Below are positions 4,437 to 11,303 of a DNA stretch of 12,667 nucleotides, in pieces (position 1 is the stretch's first letter; every line of letters starts with the position of its first letter). The notes below the pieces were generated by a model. That model was not told the origin of the DNA and ran no database searches. It saw nothing but the letters and a program-made list of their open reading frames with translations. A program made the translations under genes and the position numbers. Source of the stretch: an uncultured Collinsella sp. (GTDB taxonomy: Bacteria; Actinomycetota; Coriobacteriia; Coriobacteriales; Coriobacteriaceae); contig CABUBS010000048.1 in assembly GCA_902489855.1 (NCBI GenBank), positions 1 through 12,667 of the forward strand. Reading direction: 5' to 3'.

Positions 4437-6887
4437 TTATATAAGCCTAAAGTGCTCGAGCGCCTTGACGACGCCATCTTTGTCGACCGAGTCGGTGATG
4501 TAGTCGGCGCGCTTTTTGAGATAGTTCGGCGCATTGCCCATGGCGATACCGACATCGACGGCGTTCATCAGCGAGACGTCATTGCTGGCGTCGCCGATGC
4601 CGTATACGGTTCCGTGGTGGGGATCGAGGGCGTCGAGTACAGACTGGATGCCCCCGCGCTTCGTGCATTCGCGGGGCGAGATTTCGGTTACCTCGAGTTC
4701 GAGCTCGTTAAAGCACAGCAGCGGCTCAAGTGCCTTATCTTGAGCGATGTGGTTGGCGAGCGATGTAGACATCAAGATCTTGTAGACACTGTAATGTTGC
4801 AGCTGCGTGACTGCGTCGCCCAGGGTGCGCGCGTATCCGGGAGCATCGGGGGCATCGGCACTCATGCGCACGACGCCGTTGAGGCCCTCAAAGCGGATGA
4901 CCTCGCCCGATTGCTCAAGGTAGGGGGCAAGACGCTGCAGCATACTGGGCGTCATCGACAGATCGCGAATTGCGTGTCCGTTGATCTCGGCGTAACCGCC
5001 CGCAAGACAGACGATGCCGGTCCAGGGCAGCTCAAGAAGTTTGGGGTGGATGCAGCTGAGGGTGCGTCCTGTGCAGATAAAGGCCATGTTGCCGTTTGCA
5101 ACGAAATCGCGGATGGCCTGCGAGACCGCCTCGTTGGGATAAGGGGACAGGTCACGCTCGTCTTCGGGAAGGTCTTGGGCGAGCCTGGGGTCTTGCCAGG
5201 CGAGCGTTCCGTCGATATCGAAGAAGCAGATATCGCCGCGCTTATGGGCTGCGCTGGCGGCAGGGGAGGCCGAGGTGGTGGGCACAAATCCCGGCTCGAG
5301 GCCCATGATCTGGTCAAAATGCTCTTTAACGCGGGGAACGGAGATGCCGATAATCACCTGGGCGGTCTTGCCCGTAATGATGAGGCCCTTGGCGCCCACC
5401 GCGACAAACGACGCATTATCTGCAACGATGGAAGGGTCTGCGACCTCGACGCGCAGGCGCGTGGCGCAGTTGGTTGCGCCCACGATATTGCCAACGCCAC
5501 CTAAAAGCTGAATTACCCGCTCAGCGAGGACGTGATCTTGATCGGATTGAATACTGACCTCGCCATTGGGAGATTGCTCTTTGACAAAGCAGCTTCCCGT
5601 TAAACGATCGATTGCCGCGCGATTGGAGGCATGATCCTCGCGGCCCGGCGTCTTAAGGTCATAGACCAAGATGAGTGCTCGAAAACTAACAAAAAAGATG
5701 AGGCTAAAGGCAAGACCGATACCGAGCGCCAAAAGGTAGGAGCCGGCATGCATTCGCATGAGTGGGATGAAGTTGAAGGCCGTCATTTCCATGAGACCGC
5801 CCGAGAAGATGCCGACGATGCCAAAGAAGTTCATGGTCATGGCAACGCAGGAGGACAGGACGGCGTAGAGCAAAAAGAGTCCGGGATAGGTGAACATAAA
5901 GAGAAACTCGAGCGGCTCGGTGACGCCGCAGACCACCGAGGCGACGATGGCGGGCAAAAGGATGACCTTAAGGCCGGCGCGGCGTTCGGGTTTGGCGGTG
6001 AAATAGAATGCTGCCGCGATGGCGGGAAGGCCAAAGAGCTTGCCCCAGCCGGTGGCGGTAAAACCTGCCCAGGGCGCAAGTTCATTTAAAGGGCGCGTGC
6101 TATGGGAGAGAATGGGGAGCAGGTTGGTCCACGTGGCGTAAATACCGTCGTGAATGACCAGATTGTCGTAATAGATGGGCATATAGAGCAGATGGTGCAG
6201 CCCCATAGGCTCGAGCGCTCGCTCCAAAAACACAAAGATGCCCACGCCGAAGGGGCCGACGCCCGCAAGTGCGTGGCGCAGCGTTTCGGTCACAGCGTAT
6301 GCGAAGGGCACGATGGCGGCCGAGATGGCGGCAAGGGCAAACACGGCAAAAAAGCTGATGAGGTAGACCAGCGAGGAACCCGAGAAGGTGCCGAGCCAAT
6401 CGGGAACCTTGGCATCGTAGAAGCGGTCATGGATGGCAACGACGGTTGCCGACACCGCCAGCGGGCCGATAATGCCGGTGTCGAGCGTCTTGATGCCGTC
6501 GATGACGGTGATGCCGCTGGCGGGGGTCAAAGATGATGGGTACTTAAGTCCAAGGTTGTCTCCGCTCAGCTTAATGATCTCGCTCAAAAAGAAGCAATAG
6601 GCAAAATAGGCCACGAGTGCCTCGAGGCAGCAGCGCGCCGGTTGCTTTTGGGCAAGACCGATAGGCAGCGCTACGGCAAAAAGGAGCGGGAGACGTTTAA
6701 AGACCGTCCACGAGCCGCGCTGGATGATGGTCCAGAAAACGTACCAAGGGGTTCCGTATACGGCGAGGTCACCGACGATGTCTACGGTCGTGGCGAGGGC
6801 GGAGATGCCGACCATGAGGCCTGATATAGAAAACAGCATGGCGGGCGCGAACATGGCTCCGCCAAAACGTTGGATTTTCTGCAGCAT
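4437..6887 (-). CDS. PTS EIIC-EIIB sugar permease fused to a HAD-IIB phosphatase
   Basis: An 816-aa fusion (numbering from ATG 6887). Residues 1-413 are a polytopic EIIC of the glucose superfamily, alpha-glucoside type (GlvC/MalP-like). They begin MLQKIQRFGGAMFAPAM and carry TEPLEF at 323-328. Residues about 451-528 are an EIIB domain with phosphorylation site Cys474 in NCATRLR. An Ala/Ser/Thr-rich linker (about 533-551) leads to a full HAD-IIB (Cof-type) hydrolase: FFDIDGT with D557 and D559, CTGRT with T606, K743, and GDASND with D766 and D770. All catalytic motifs are intact. EIIA is missing, so it must be phosphorylated by a separate EIIA. The protein should import and phosphorylate a sugar, while the cytoplasmic HAD domain could dephosphorylate a sugar phosphate. 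A TTG start 12 codons upstream is open, but GGAAGG eight bases before ATG 6887 and the family N-terminus decide for 6887. The GntR regulator is divergent, with an operator at this promoter. Confidence 0.92.
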   Translation of the reverse strand: MLQKIQRFGGAMFAPAMLFSISGLMVGISALATTVDIVGDLAVYGTPWYVFWTIIQRGSWTVFKRLPLLFAVALPIGLAQKQPARCCLEALVAYFAYCFFLSEIIKLSGDNLGLKYPSSLTPASGITVIDGIKTLDTGIIGPLAVSATVVAIHDRFYDAKVPDWLGTFSGSSLVYLISFFAVFALAAISAAIVPFAYAVTETLRHALAGVGPFGVGIFVFLERALEPMGLHHLLYMPIYYDNLVIHDGIYATWTNLLPILSHSTRPLNELAPWAGFTATGWGKLFGLPAIAAAFYFTAKPERRAGLKVILLPAIVASVVCGVTEPLEFLFMFTYPGLFLLYAVLSSCVAMTMNFFGIVGIFSGGLMEMTAFNFIPLMRMHAGSYLLALGIGLAFSLIFFVSFRALILVYDLKTPGREDHASNRAAIDRLTGSCFVKEQSPNGEVSIQSDQDHVLAERVIQLLGGVGNIVGATNCATRLRVEVADPSIVADNASFVAVGAKGLIITGKTAQVIIGISVPRVKEHFDQIMGLEPGFVPTTSASPAASAAHKRGDICFFDIDGTLAWQDPRLAQDLPEDERDLSPYPNEAVSQAIRDFVANGNMAFICTGRTLSCIHPKLLELPWTGIVCLAGGYAEINGHAIRDLSMTPSMLQRLAPYLEQSGEVIRFEGLNGVVRMSADAPDAPGYARTLGDAVTQLQHYSVYKILMSTSLANHIAQDKALEPLLCFNELELEVTEISPRECTKRGGIQSVLDALDPHHGTVYGIGDASNDVSLMNAVDVGIAMGNAPNYLKKRADYITDSVDKDGVVKALEHFRLI

Positions 6888-6925
6888 AATATGCCTTCCG
6901 GATGCAACATGCTGTGCGAGCAAGA

Positions 6926-6950
6926 ACGTTTAAACAATGAACTCATTGTA
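6926..6950 (-). promoter_or_regulatory. PTS-HAD promoter -10 box with overlapping operator
   Basis: On the minus strand TACAAT (6945-6950) is a good -10; no clear -35 precedes it. Seven bases downstream comes TTGTTTAAACGT (6926-6937), with the perfect 8-bp palindrome GTTTAAAC at 6928-6935. The operator would cover the transcription start, the classic position for repression. Matching motifs lie before the regulator and ABC genes. Confidence 0.6.
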
Positions 6951-7010
6951 GAGGACTGGCTGCTTGCCGCATTGACGGTTTTGATTCGGTCCGATTTGGG
7001 TTTCGGGGGA

Positions 7011-7022
7011 ACCGTCGACGGT
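7011..7022. repeat. Perfect 12-bp palindrome ACCGTCGACGGT
   Basis: ACCGTCGACGGT equals its own reverse complement and lies between the divergent PTS-HAD and regulator genes. It may be a binding site for a second regulator. The outer ACCG/CGGT is shared with the palindrome at 7039-7051. Confidence 0.6.
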
Positions 7023-7038
7023 AAATAATCCGTACTTT

Positions 7039-7059
7039 ACCGATAATCGGTTTAAACAA
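7039..7059 (+). promoter_or_regulatory. Regulator promoter -10 box, palindrome and operator
   Basis: ACCGAT-A-ATCGGT (7039-7051) is a palindrome whose centre holds GATAAT (7042-7047), a -10-like box. It overlaps GGTTTAAACAA (7049-7059), which carries the same GTTTAAAC core as the PTS operator. The regulator therefore probably controls its own gene. No clear -35 is visible. The leader runs about 50 bases to the ATG at 7112. Confidence 0.5.
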
Positions 7060-7111
7060 CTTTAAGAAATGCTATCGTGCCTAGCCATACATATTCATTA
7101 GAGGTGAAGTC

Positions 7112-7831
7112 ATGCCAAAAGCGATTTACGAAGGAATCTACCGCGAGATCCGTTCGCGCATCATCAACGGGACCTATGCGTTTCAGGAGATGCTGCCAAC
7201 CGAAGCCGAGCTGACCGCGGAGTTTGGCTGCACGCGCAATACCGTTCGACGCGCCTTGAGCATGCTGGCCGACCAGATGTTTGTGCAGCCTATACACGGC
7301 AAGGGCGTGCGCGTTATTTGGCTTAAGGGCGAAACCGATATGCTGGGCGCACTCGAAGAGGTTGAGTCGTTTGGCGAGTTCGCAAAACGCAACAATGCCG
7401 TCGCATCGACCGAGGTCAAGTCTTTTGAACATTTGATTTGCACTGAGCAACTCTCTCGCCGCCTGGGCTTTAAGGTGGGCGAGGAGCTGATTCGCGTAGT
7501 GCGTGTCCGAAGCCTCAACGGCAGCGCGCGCCAAGTGGACCATGGCTACTTTTTGGCGTCGGTCGCCAAGGGCCTGACCCCCGAGATCGCGGCGGATTCT
7601 ATCTACGGCTATCTGGAGCACAAGCGCGGCGTCAAAGTGATGGCGAGCCGTCGTACGGTGAGTGTCGAGCTCGCCAACGATGAGGACTGCAGCTATCTGG
7701 ACCTTGGCAAGTACAACTGCGTCGCCGTTATGGAGAGCCAGTCGTACACCTCGGACGGCATCTTGTTCGAGGTCACGCATGCCCGCACACACCCCGAGAT
7801 CTTCCATTACCGCGTCAATTCCAAGCGATAG
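7112..7831 (+). CDS. GntR/HutC-family (UTRA) transcriptional regulator, TreR-like
   Basis: A 239-aa cytoplasmic repressor-type protein. Residues 5-70 form the GntR winged helix: AIYEGIYREIRSRI, LPTEAELTAEFGCTRNTVRRAL as the helix-turn-helix (28-49), and the wing QPIHGKGVRVI (59-69). Residues about 85-235 match the UTRA effector domain, which in relatives such as TreR binds sugar phosphates or other small ligands. GAGGTGA at 7101-7107 sits five bases before the ATG. It is divergent from the PTS-HAD gene and upstream of the ABC sugar operon, separated from it by a strong terminator. Similar TTGTTTAAACAA motifs lie in all three control regions, which makes this protein the natural candidate to bind them. 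The ligand is unknown; the TreR resemblance is a family-level impression, not proof of trehalose control. Confidence 0.9.
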   Translation: MPKAIYEGIYREIRSRIINGTYAFQEMLPTEAELTAEFGCTRNTVRRALSMLADQMFVQPIHGKGVRVIWLKGETDMLGALEEVESFGEFAKRNNAVASTEVKSFEHLICTEQLSRRLGFKVGEELIRVVRVRSLNGSARQVDHGYFLASVAKGLTPEIAADSIYGYLEHKRGVKVMASRRTVSVELANDEDCSYLDLGKYNCVAVMESQSYTSDGILFEVTHARTHPEIFHYRVNSKR

Positions 7832-7873
7832 CCGGCTAGCTCGCAGCCTGACGAGACTCATGCCCTCAAAGCG

Positions 7874-7924
7874 AAAACGCCCGGTCAAACCGACGATGCA
7901 TCGGCTTGACCGGGCGTTTTCTCT
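7874..7924 (+). terminator. Strong bidirectional-looking terminator after the regulator
   Basis: A perfect 15-bp stem (AAAACGCCCGGTCAA at 7874-7888, its complement at 7906-7920) with an additional inner CCGA/TCGG pairing is followed by TTTTCTC. The A-run before the stem would supply a T-run on the other strand. It isolates the regulator transcript from the ABC operon. Confidence 0.9.
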
Positions 7925-7942
7925 GCATTCGATAACAAATAA

Positions 7943-7954
7943 TTGTTTATACAA
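7943..7954. promoter_or_regulatory. Distal operator-like site before the ABC operon
   Basis: TTGTTTATACAA differs by one base from the palindrome TTGTTTAAACAA seen at the PTS and regulator promoters. It lies just after the regulator terminator, 75 bases upstream of a second copy (8018-8029). Two spaced sites could allow looping. TACTAA at 7966-7971 is a weak -10 candidate, 17 bases beyond TTGTTT. Confidence 0.55.
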
Positions 7955-8011
7955 AACTTGTCAAGTACTAAGTCGAAATTACCGTTCACCGAAGTTTTTC
8001 TACCGCTCTAG

Positions 8012-8029
8012 TAATACTTGTTCAAACAA
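8012..8029 (+). promoter_or_regulatory. Proximal operator-like site of the ABC operon
   Basis: TTGTTCAAACAA (8018-8029) matches TTGTTTAAACAA except for one base. A -10-like TAATAC/AATACT (8012-8018) directly precedes it, the same order as at the PTS and regulator promoters. The -35 is not clear. Transcription from here would give a leader of roughly 100 bases. Confidence 0.5.
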
Positions 8030-8063
8030 CTAGCCAAATAGCGTATTGTACAAATCAGCAAAA

Positions 8064-8131
8064 GGGGCAAAGTCCCCGAGCCAATCTCCGAAGGCGGCGG
8101 CAAAGGGTGCCGCCACGGTGTGAAAGGGTGG
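8064..8131 (+). promoter_or_regulatory. Structured leader and ribosome site of the binding-protein gene
   Basis: The leader can form a small hairpin GGGG/CCCC (8064-8077) and a stronger one GGCGGC/GCCGCC (8096-8114). GAAAGGGTGG at 8122-8131 is the Shine-Dalgarno region before ATG 8138. The hairpins may stabilise a highly expressed mRNA; I see no match to a known riboswitch. Confidence 0.45.
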
Positions 8132-8137
8132 ATTGTA

Positions 8138-9454
8138 ATGAAGAACGAAATGAGCAGAAGGCAGTTCCTGGGCTTTGCTGGTTCCGCGGCTGCGGTTCTT
8201 GGTCTGGGTCTCGTGGGCTGCGGTGGTTCTGCCGGCTCCGGCTCCTCTGCTTCTGGTGACGCTGCCGAGGTCTACTTCCTCCAGTTCAAGCCCGAGGTCG
8301 ACAAGGAGTGGAAGGAGATCGCCAAGGCGTACAAGAAGGAGAAGGGCGTCGAGGTCAAGATCGTGACCGCCGCCTCCAACACCTACGAGGAGAAGCTCAA
8401 GTCCGAGATGTCCAAGAGCTCCGCTCCGACGCTGTTCCAGGTCAACGGCCCCACCGGCCTTAAGAACTGGAAGGACTACTGCGCCGATCTTTCCGACACC
8501 AAGCTCCGCGGCGAGCTCATCGACGACTCCCTGGCGCTGCAGTCCGACGGCAAGGATCTGGGTATCGACTGGGTTCAGGAGAGCTACGGCATCATCTACA
8601 ACAAGGAGCTCCTCGAGAAGGCCGGCTACAAGGCCGAGGACATCAACTCCTTCGACAAGCTGAAGGCTTGCGCCGATGACATCCAGGCCCGCAAGGACGA
8701 GCTGGGCGTTGACGGTGCCTTCACTTCCGCCGGTATGGATGACTCCTCCAGCTGGCGCTACACCACGCACCTCGCCAACCTCCCGCTCTACTACGAGTTC
8801 GAGAAGGAGCACAATCAGGAGGACGACGAGATCAAGGGCGAGTATCTCGACAACTTCAAGCAGATTTTCGACCTGTATATCACCGACTCCACCTGCGATC
8901 CTTCGCAGCTTGCTTCCAAGACTGGCGACGACGCCACCAACGAGTTCGCAACCGGCAAGGCCGTCTTCTATCAGAACGGCTCCTGGGCTTACGCTGACCT
9001 CACCAAGGCCGGCATGACCGACGATCAGATTGGCATGATGCCCATCTACATCGGTGTCGACGGCGAGGAGAACCAGGGCCTGTGCTCCGGCGGCGAGAAC
9101 TACTGGTGCGTCAGCTCCCAGGCTTCCGAGGATGCCCAGAAGGCCACCGAGGACTTCATGTATTGGTGCGTCACTTCTGACACCGCCACCAGCATCATCG
9201 CTGACAAGATGGGTCTGACCGCCCCGTTCAAGAGCGCCAAGGAAACCACCAACGTCTTCTCGCAGCAGGCCGTTGCCATGGCCAAGGACGGCAAGAAGAC
9301 CGTCGCTTGGGACTTCGTCTACATCCCCTCTGAGGAGTGGAAGAAGAACCTCAAGCAGGCTCTGATTGCCTATGCTGCCGACAACAGCAAGTGGGACGGC
9401 GTCAAGAACGCCTTCGTCGATGGCTGGAAGACCGAGAAGGCTGCTTCCGAGTAA
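8138..9454 (+). CDS. ABC sugar-binding lipoprotein (family 1 extracellular solute-binding)
   Basis: A 438-aa substrate-capture component of a CUT1 carbohydrate importer, anchored outside the membrane. The N-terminus MKNEMSRRQFLGFAGS has a twin-arginine motif (SRRQF at 6-10), a hydrophobic stretch, and a lipobox LVGC with Cys28 as lipidation site. A Gly/Ser-rich tether follows. The mature part shows the SBP_bac_1 pattern: an opening strand ending YFLQF, KEWKEIAKAYKKEKGVEVKI, YGIIYNKELLEKAGY, FATGKAVFYQNGSWAY, and GLTAPF near the end. Codon use is extremely biased to AAG, GAG, GAC and TTC, more than in neighbours, which suggests high expression. ATG 8138 is chosen over an upstream GTG at 8120 because the purine-rich site lies inside that extension. 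It heads the operon; a stem-loop separates it from the permeases. The sugar is not identifiable; an oligosaccharide or alpha-glucoside is plausible. Confidence 0.93.
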   Translation: MKNEMSRRQFLGFAGSAAAVLGLGLVGCGGSAGSGSSASGDAAEVYFLQFKPEVDKEWKEIAKAYKKEKGVEVKIVTAASNTYEEKLKSEMSKSSAPTLFQVNGPTGLKNWKDYCADLSDTKLRGELIDDSLALQSDGKDLGIDWVQESYGIIYNKELLEKAGYKAEDINSFDKLKACADDIQARKDELGVDGAFTSAGMDDSSSWRYTTHLANLPLYYEFEKEHNQEDDEIKGEYLDNFKQIFDLYITDSTCDPSQLASKTGDDATNEFATGKAVFYQNGSWAYADLTKAGMTDDQIGMMPIYIGVDGEENQGLCSGGENYWCVSSQASEDAQKATEDFMYWCVTSDTATSIIADKMGLTAPFKSAKETTNVFSQQAVAMAKDGKKTVAWDFVYIPSEEWKKNLKQALIAYAADNSKWDGVKNAFVDGWKTEKAASE

Positions 9455-9485
9455 GCAGTTGCTGCCCAAGCTATCTGATTAGCGA

Positions 9486-9521
9486 CAGGGGGCGGGCAGA
9501 CGTTGGTTTGCCCGCCCCCTG
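9486..9521 (+). repeat. Intercistronic stem-loop between binding protein and permease genes
   Basis: A perfect 13-bp GC-rich stem (9486-9498 with 9509-9521) and 10-nt loop lie 31 bases after the binding-protein stop. No T-tract follows; instead the Shine-Dalgarno GAAAGGA (9528-9534) of the next gene does. It may protect the upstream mRNA 3' end or attenuate read-through, giving more binding protein than permease, as known for malE-malF. Confidence 0.8.
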
Positions 9522-9541
9522 CATATTGAAAGGACCCTTCT

Positions 9542-10396
9542 ATGGGCAAAGCACTCAAGCGCTGGTGGCCGCTCTTTATGCTGCCCACGTGTCTGGCGTT
9601 TATGATCGGGTTCGTGATCCCCTTTATCCAGGGTTTCTATCTCTCGTTCTGCCAGTTTATTACCATCAACAACACGCACTTTGTCGGTATCGAGAACTAC
9701 GTGCGCGCACTGTCCGATCCGCAGTTTGCCACGTCGTTCTTCTTTACCGTGGCGTTTGCCTTCCTGTCGACGGTGCTCATCAACGTGATCGCCCTCGCCA
9801 TCGCGCAGGCGCTCACCCGCAAAGCGCTCAAGGGCACCAACATCTTCCGTACGATCTTCTTTATGCCTAACCTGATCGGCGGCATCGTGCTGGGCTACAT
9901 CTGGCAGATTTTGATCAACTGCCTGCTCTCCAACGTGGGCGCCCAGCTCATCGCCCTTAACTCTGCTGCTGGCTTCTGGGGCCTTATCATCCTGACCCTG
10001 TGGCAGCAGGTCGGCTACATGATGATCATCTACATCGCTGGTCTGCAGTCCATTCCGTCCGACTACATCGAGGCCGCCAAGGTCGACGGTGCCACGGCAT
10101 GGCAGACGTTTTGGAAGGTTAAGATCCCTAACCTGATGCCGACCATCACCATCTGCCTGTTCCTGTCCATCACCAACGGCTTTAAGCTGTTCGACCAGAA
10201 CCTCGCCCTTACCGGCGGCGCCCCCGCGCACTCCACCGAGATGCTCGCCCTGAACATCTACAACACGTTCTACTCGCGTGCCGGCATCGCATGGCAGGGC
10301 ATCGGCCAGGCCAAGGCAGTCATCTTCTGCATCCTGGTCGTCGCTATTTCTATGATCCAGCTTAAGGCCACGAGGTCCAAGGAGGTGCAGCAGTAA
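9542..10396 (+). CDS. ABC sugar transporter permease 1 (MalF-like)
   Basis: A 284-aa integral membrane subunit of a CUT1 importer. It has about six hydrophobic segments, starting with WWPLFMLPTCLAFMIGFVIP (8-27), and the cytoplasmic EAA loop EAAKVDGATAWQTFWKVKIP (177-196) that docks on the ATPase. The length is typical for the short MalF-like permeases of this class. GAAAGGA at 9528-9534 precedes the ATG. The stop overlaps the next start by one base (TAATG at 10394-10398), implying translational coupling with the second permease. Confidence 0.95.
   Translation: MGKALKRWWPLFMLPTCLAFMIGFVIPFIQGFYLSFCQFITINNTHFVGIENYVRALSDPQFATSFFFTVAFAFLSTVLINVIALAIAQALTRKALKGTNIFRTIFFMPNLIGGIVLGYIWQILINCLLSNVGAQLIALNSAAGFWGLIILTLWQQVGYMMIIYIAGLQSIPSDYIEAAKVDGATAWQTFWKVKIPNLMPTITICLFLSITNGFKLFDQNLALTGGAPAHSTEMLALNIYNTFYSRAGIAWQGIGQAKAVIFCILVVAISMIQLKATRSKEVQQ
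10379..10387 (+). promoter_or_regulatory. Strong ribosome binding site for permease 2
   Basis: AAGGAGGTG lies inside the end of the first permease gene, eight bases before ATG 10396. It is an almost complete complement of the 16S rRNA tail, stronger than the other sites in this operon, and fixes this start. Confidence 0.8.
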
Positions 10397-11235
10397 TGAA
10401 ACGCGATAAGGTTATCAACCGCGCGCTCTCGATTTTCTTTACGATTTTGTCGCTCGCGTGGATCTACCCCGTGTTCATGATTGCGCTCAATTCCTTTAAA
10501 AAGGCAACTGCAATCAGCACCACCACGGCATTCGATCTGCTCACGCCCGAGACGTTCAACGGCCTCGCAAACTACATGCACGCCCTTAACGAGCAGGGCT
10601 TTGCCTCGGCATTTATGTACTCGCTCATCATCACGGTCACGTCGGTCGTGCTGATTCTGGTGTGCTGCTCCATGTGTGCTTGGTACGTAGTGCGCGTCAA
10701 CAGCAAGATCTCGAACTTCTTCTATTACCTGTTCGTCTTCTCGATGGTCGTGCCCTTCCAGATGCTCATGTTCACGCTGTCCAATTTGGCGGACCGCATC
10801 GGCTTCAACACGCCGTTTAACATCTGCTTTATCTACCTCGGCTTTGGCGCGGGCCTGGCGGTCTTTATGTTCGCCGGCTTTGTAAAGAACATTCCGCTCG
10901 AGATCGAAGAGGCGGCCATGATCGACGGCTGCAACCCGGTCCAGGTGTTCTTTAAGATCGTCCTTCCCATCATGAAGCCCACCTATCTTTCGGTCGGCAT
11001 CCTCGAGACCATGTGGGTCTGGAACGACTATCTGCTGCCCTACCTTACGCTCGACTCCACCAAGTACAAGACCATTCCTATCTTGATCCAGTACTTCCGC
11101 GGCGGCTACGGCCACGTCGAGCTCGGCCCCATGATGGCCTGCATCATGATGGTCGTTATCCCCATCGTCATCATGTACATCCTCTGCCAGAAGTACATCA
11201 TCGACGGCGTGGTGGCAGGTGCCGTCAAGGGCTGA
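10396..11235 (+). CDS. ABC sugar transporter permease 2 (MalG-like)
   Basis: A 279-aa partner membrane subunit of the CUT1 importer. About six membrane segments are visible, the first around residues 11-31. The EAA loop EEAAMIDGCNPVQVFFKIVLP spans 171-191. The C-terminus ends with VVAGAVKG, typical of MalG-like proteins. It overlaps the preceding permease gene by one base and is expected to form a heterodimer with that protein. A stem-loop and the ATPase gene follow. Confidence 0.95.
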   Translation: MKRDKVINRALSIFFTILSLAWIYPVFMIALNSFKKATAISTTTAFDLLTPETFNGLANYMHALNEQGFASAFMYSLIITVTSVVLILVCCSMCAWYVVRVNSKISNFFYYLFVFSMVVPFQMLMFTLSNLADRIGFNTPFNICFIYLGFGAGLAVFMFAGFVKNIPLEIEEAAMIDGCNPVQVFFKIVLPIMKPTYLSVGILETMWVWNDYLLPYLTLDSTKYKTIPILIQYFRGGYGHVELGPMMACIMMVVIPIVIMYILCQKYIIDGVVAGAVKG

Positions 11236-11259
11236 TGCCGTAACTGTTTTGCAAGTTTC

Positions 11260-11286
11260 TGCGGCGCCCCTCAGCGTGGCGCCGCA
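11260..11286 (+). repeat. Intercistronic stem-loop before the ABC ATPase gene
   Basis: A perfect 9-bp stem TGCGGCGCC/GGCGCCGCA with a 9-nt loop lies 24 bases after the permease stop and just before GAAAGG (11291-11296), the ribosome site of the ATPase gene. Like the stem at 9486-9521 it lacks a T-tract and precedes a start codon at a similar distance. Confidence 0.75.
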
Positions 11287-11303
11287 TATCGAAAGGTAGA
11301 GAC

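Noticed and set aside
4350..5504. 384-codon plus-strand frame opposite the PTS-HAD 3' part
   Set aside because: It is antisense to conserved HAD and EIIB motifs, and no recognisable domain is seen.
6888..6923. TTG start 12 codons upstream for the PTS-HAD gene
   Set aside because: It has no ribosome site and would start inside the operator region. ATG 6887 has GGAAGG and matches the family N-terminus.
8030..9469. Long open frame (479 codons) on the minus strand opposite the sugar-binding protein gene
   Set aside because: It is a shadow of the strong codon bias of the real gene. The product is Leu/Val/Gly-rich low complexity, without a ribosome site or family features.
9486..9521. Terminator ending the binding-protein transcript completely
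   Set aside because: The stem is strong but has no T-tract and is followed by the next ribosome site, so full termination is unlikely.
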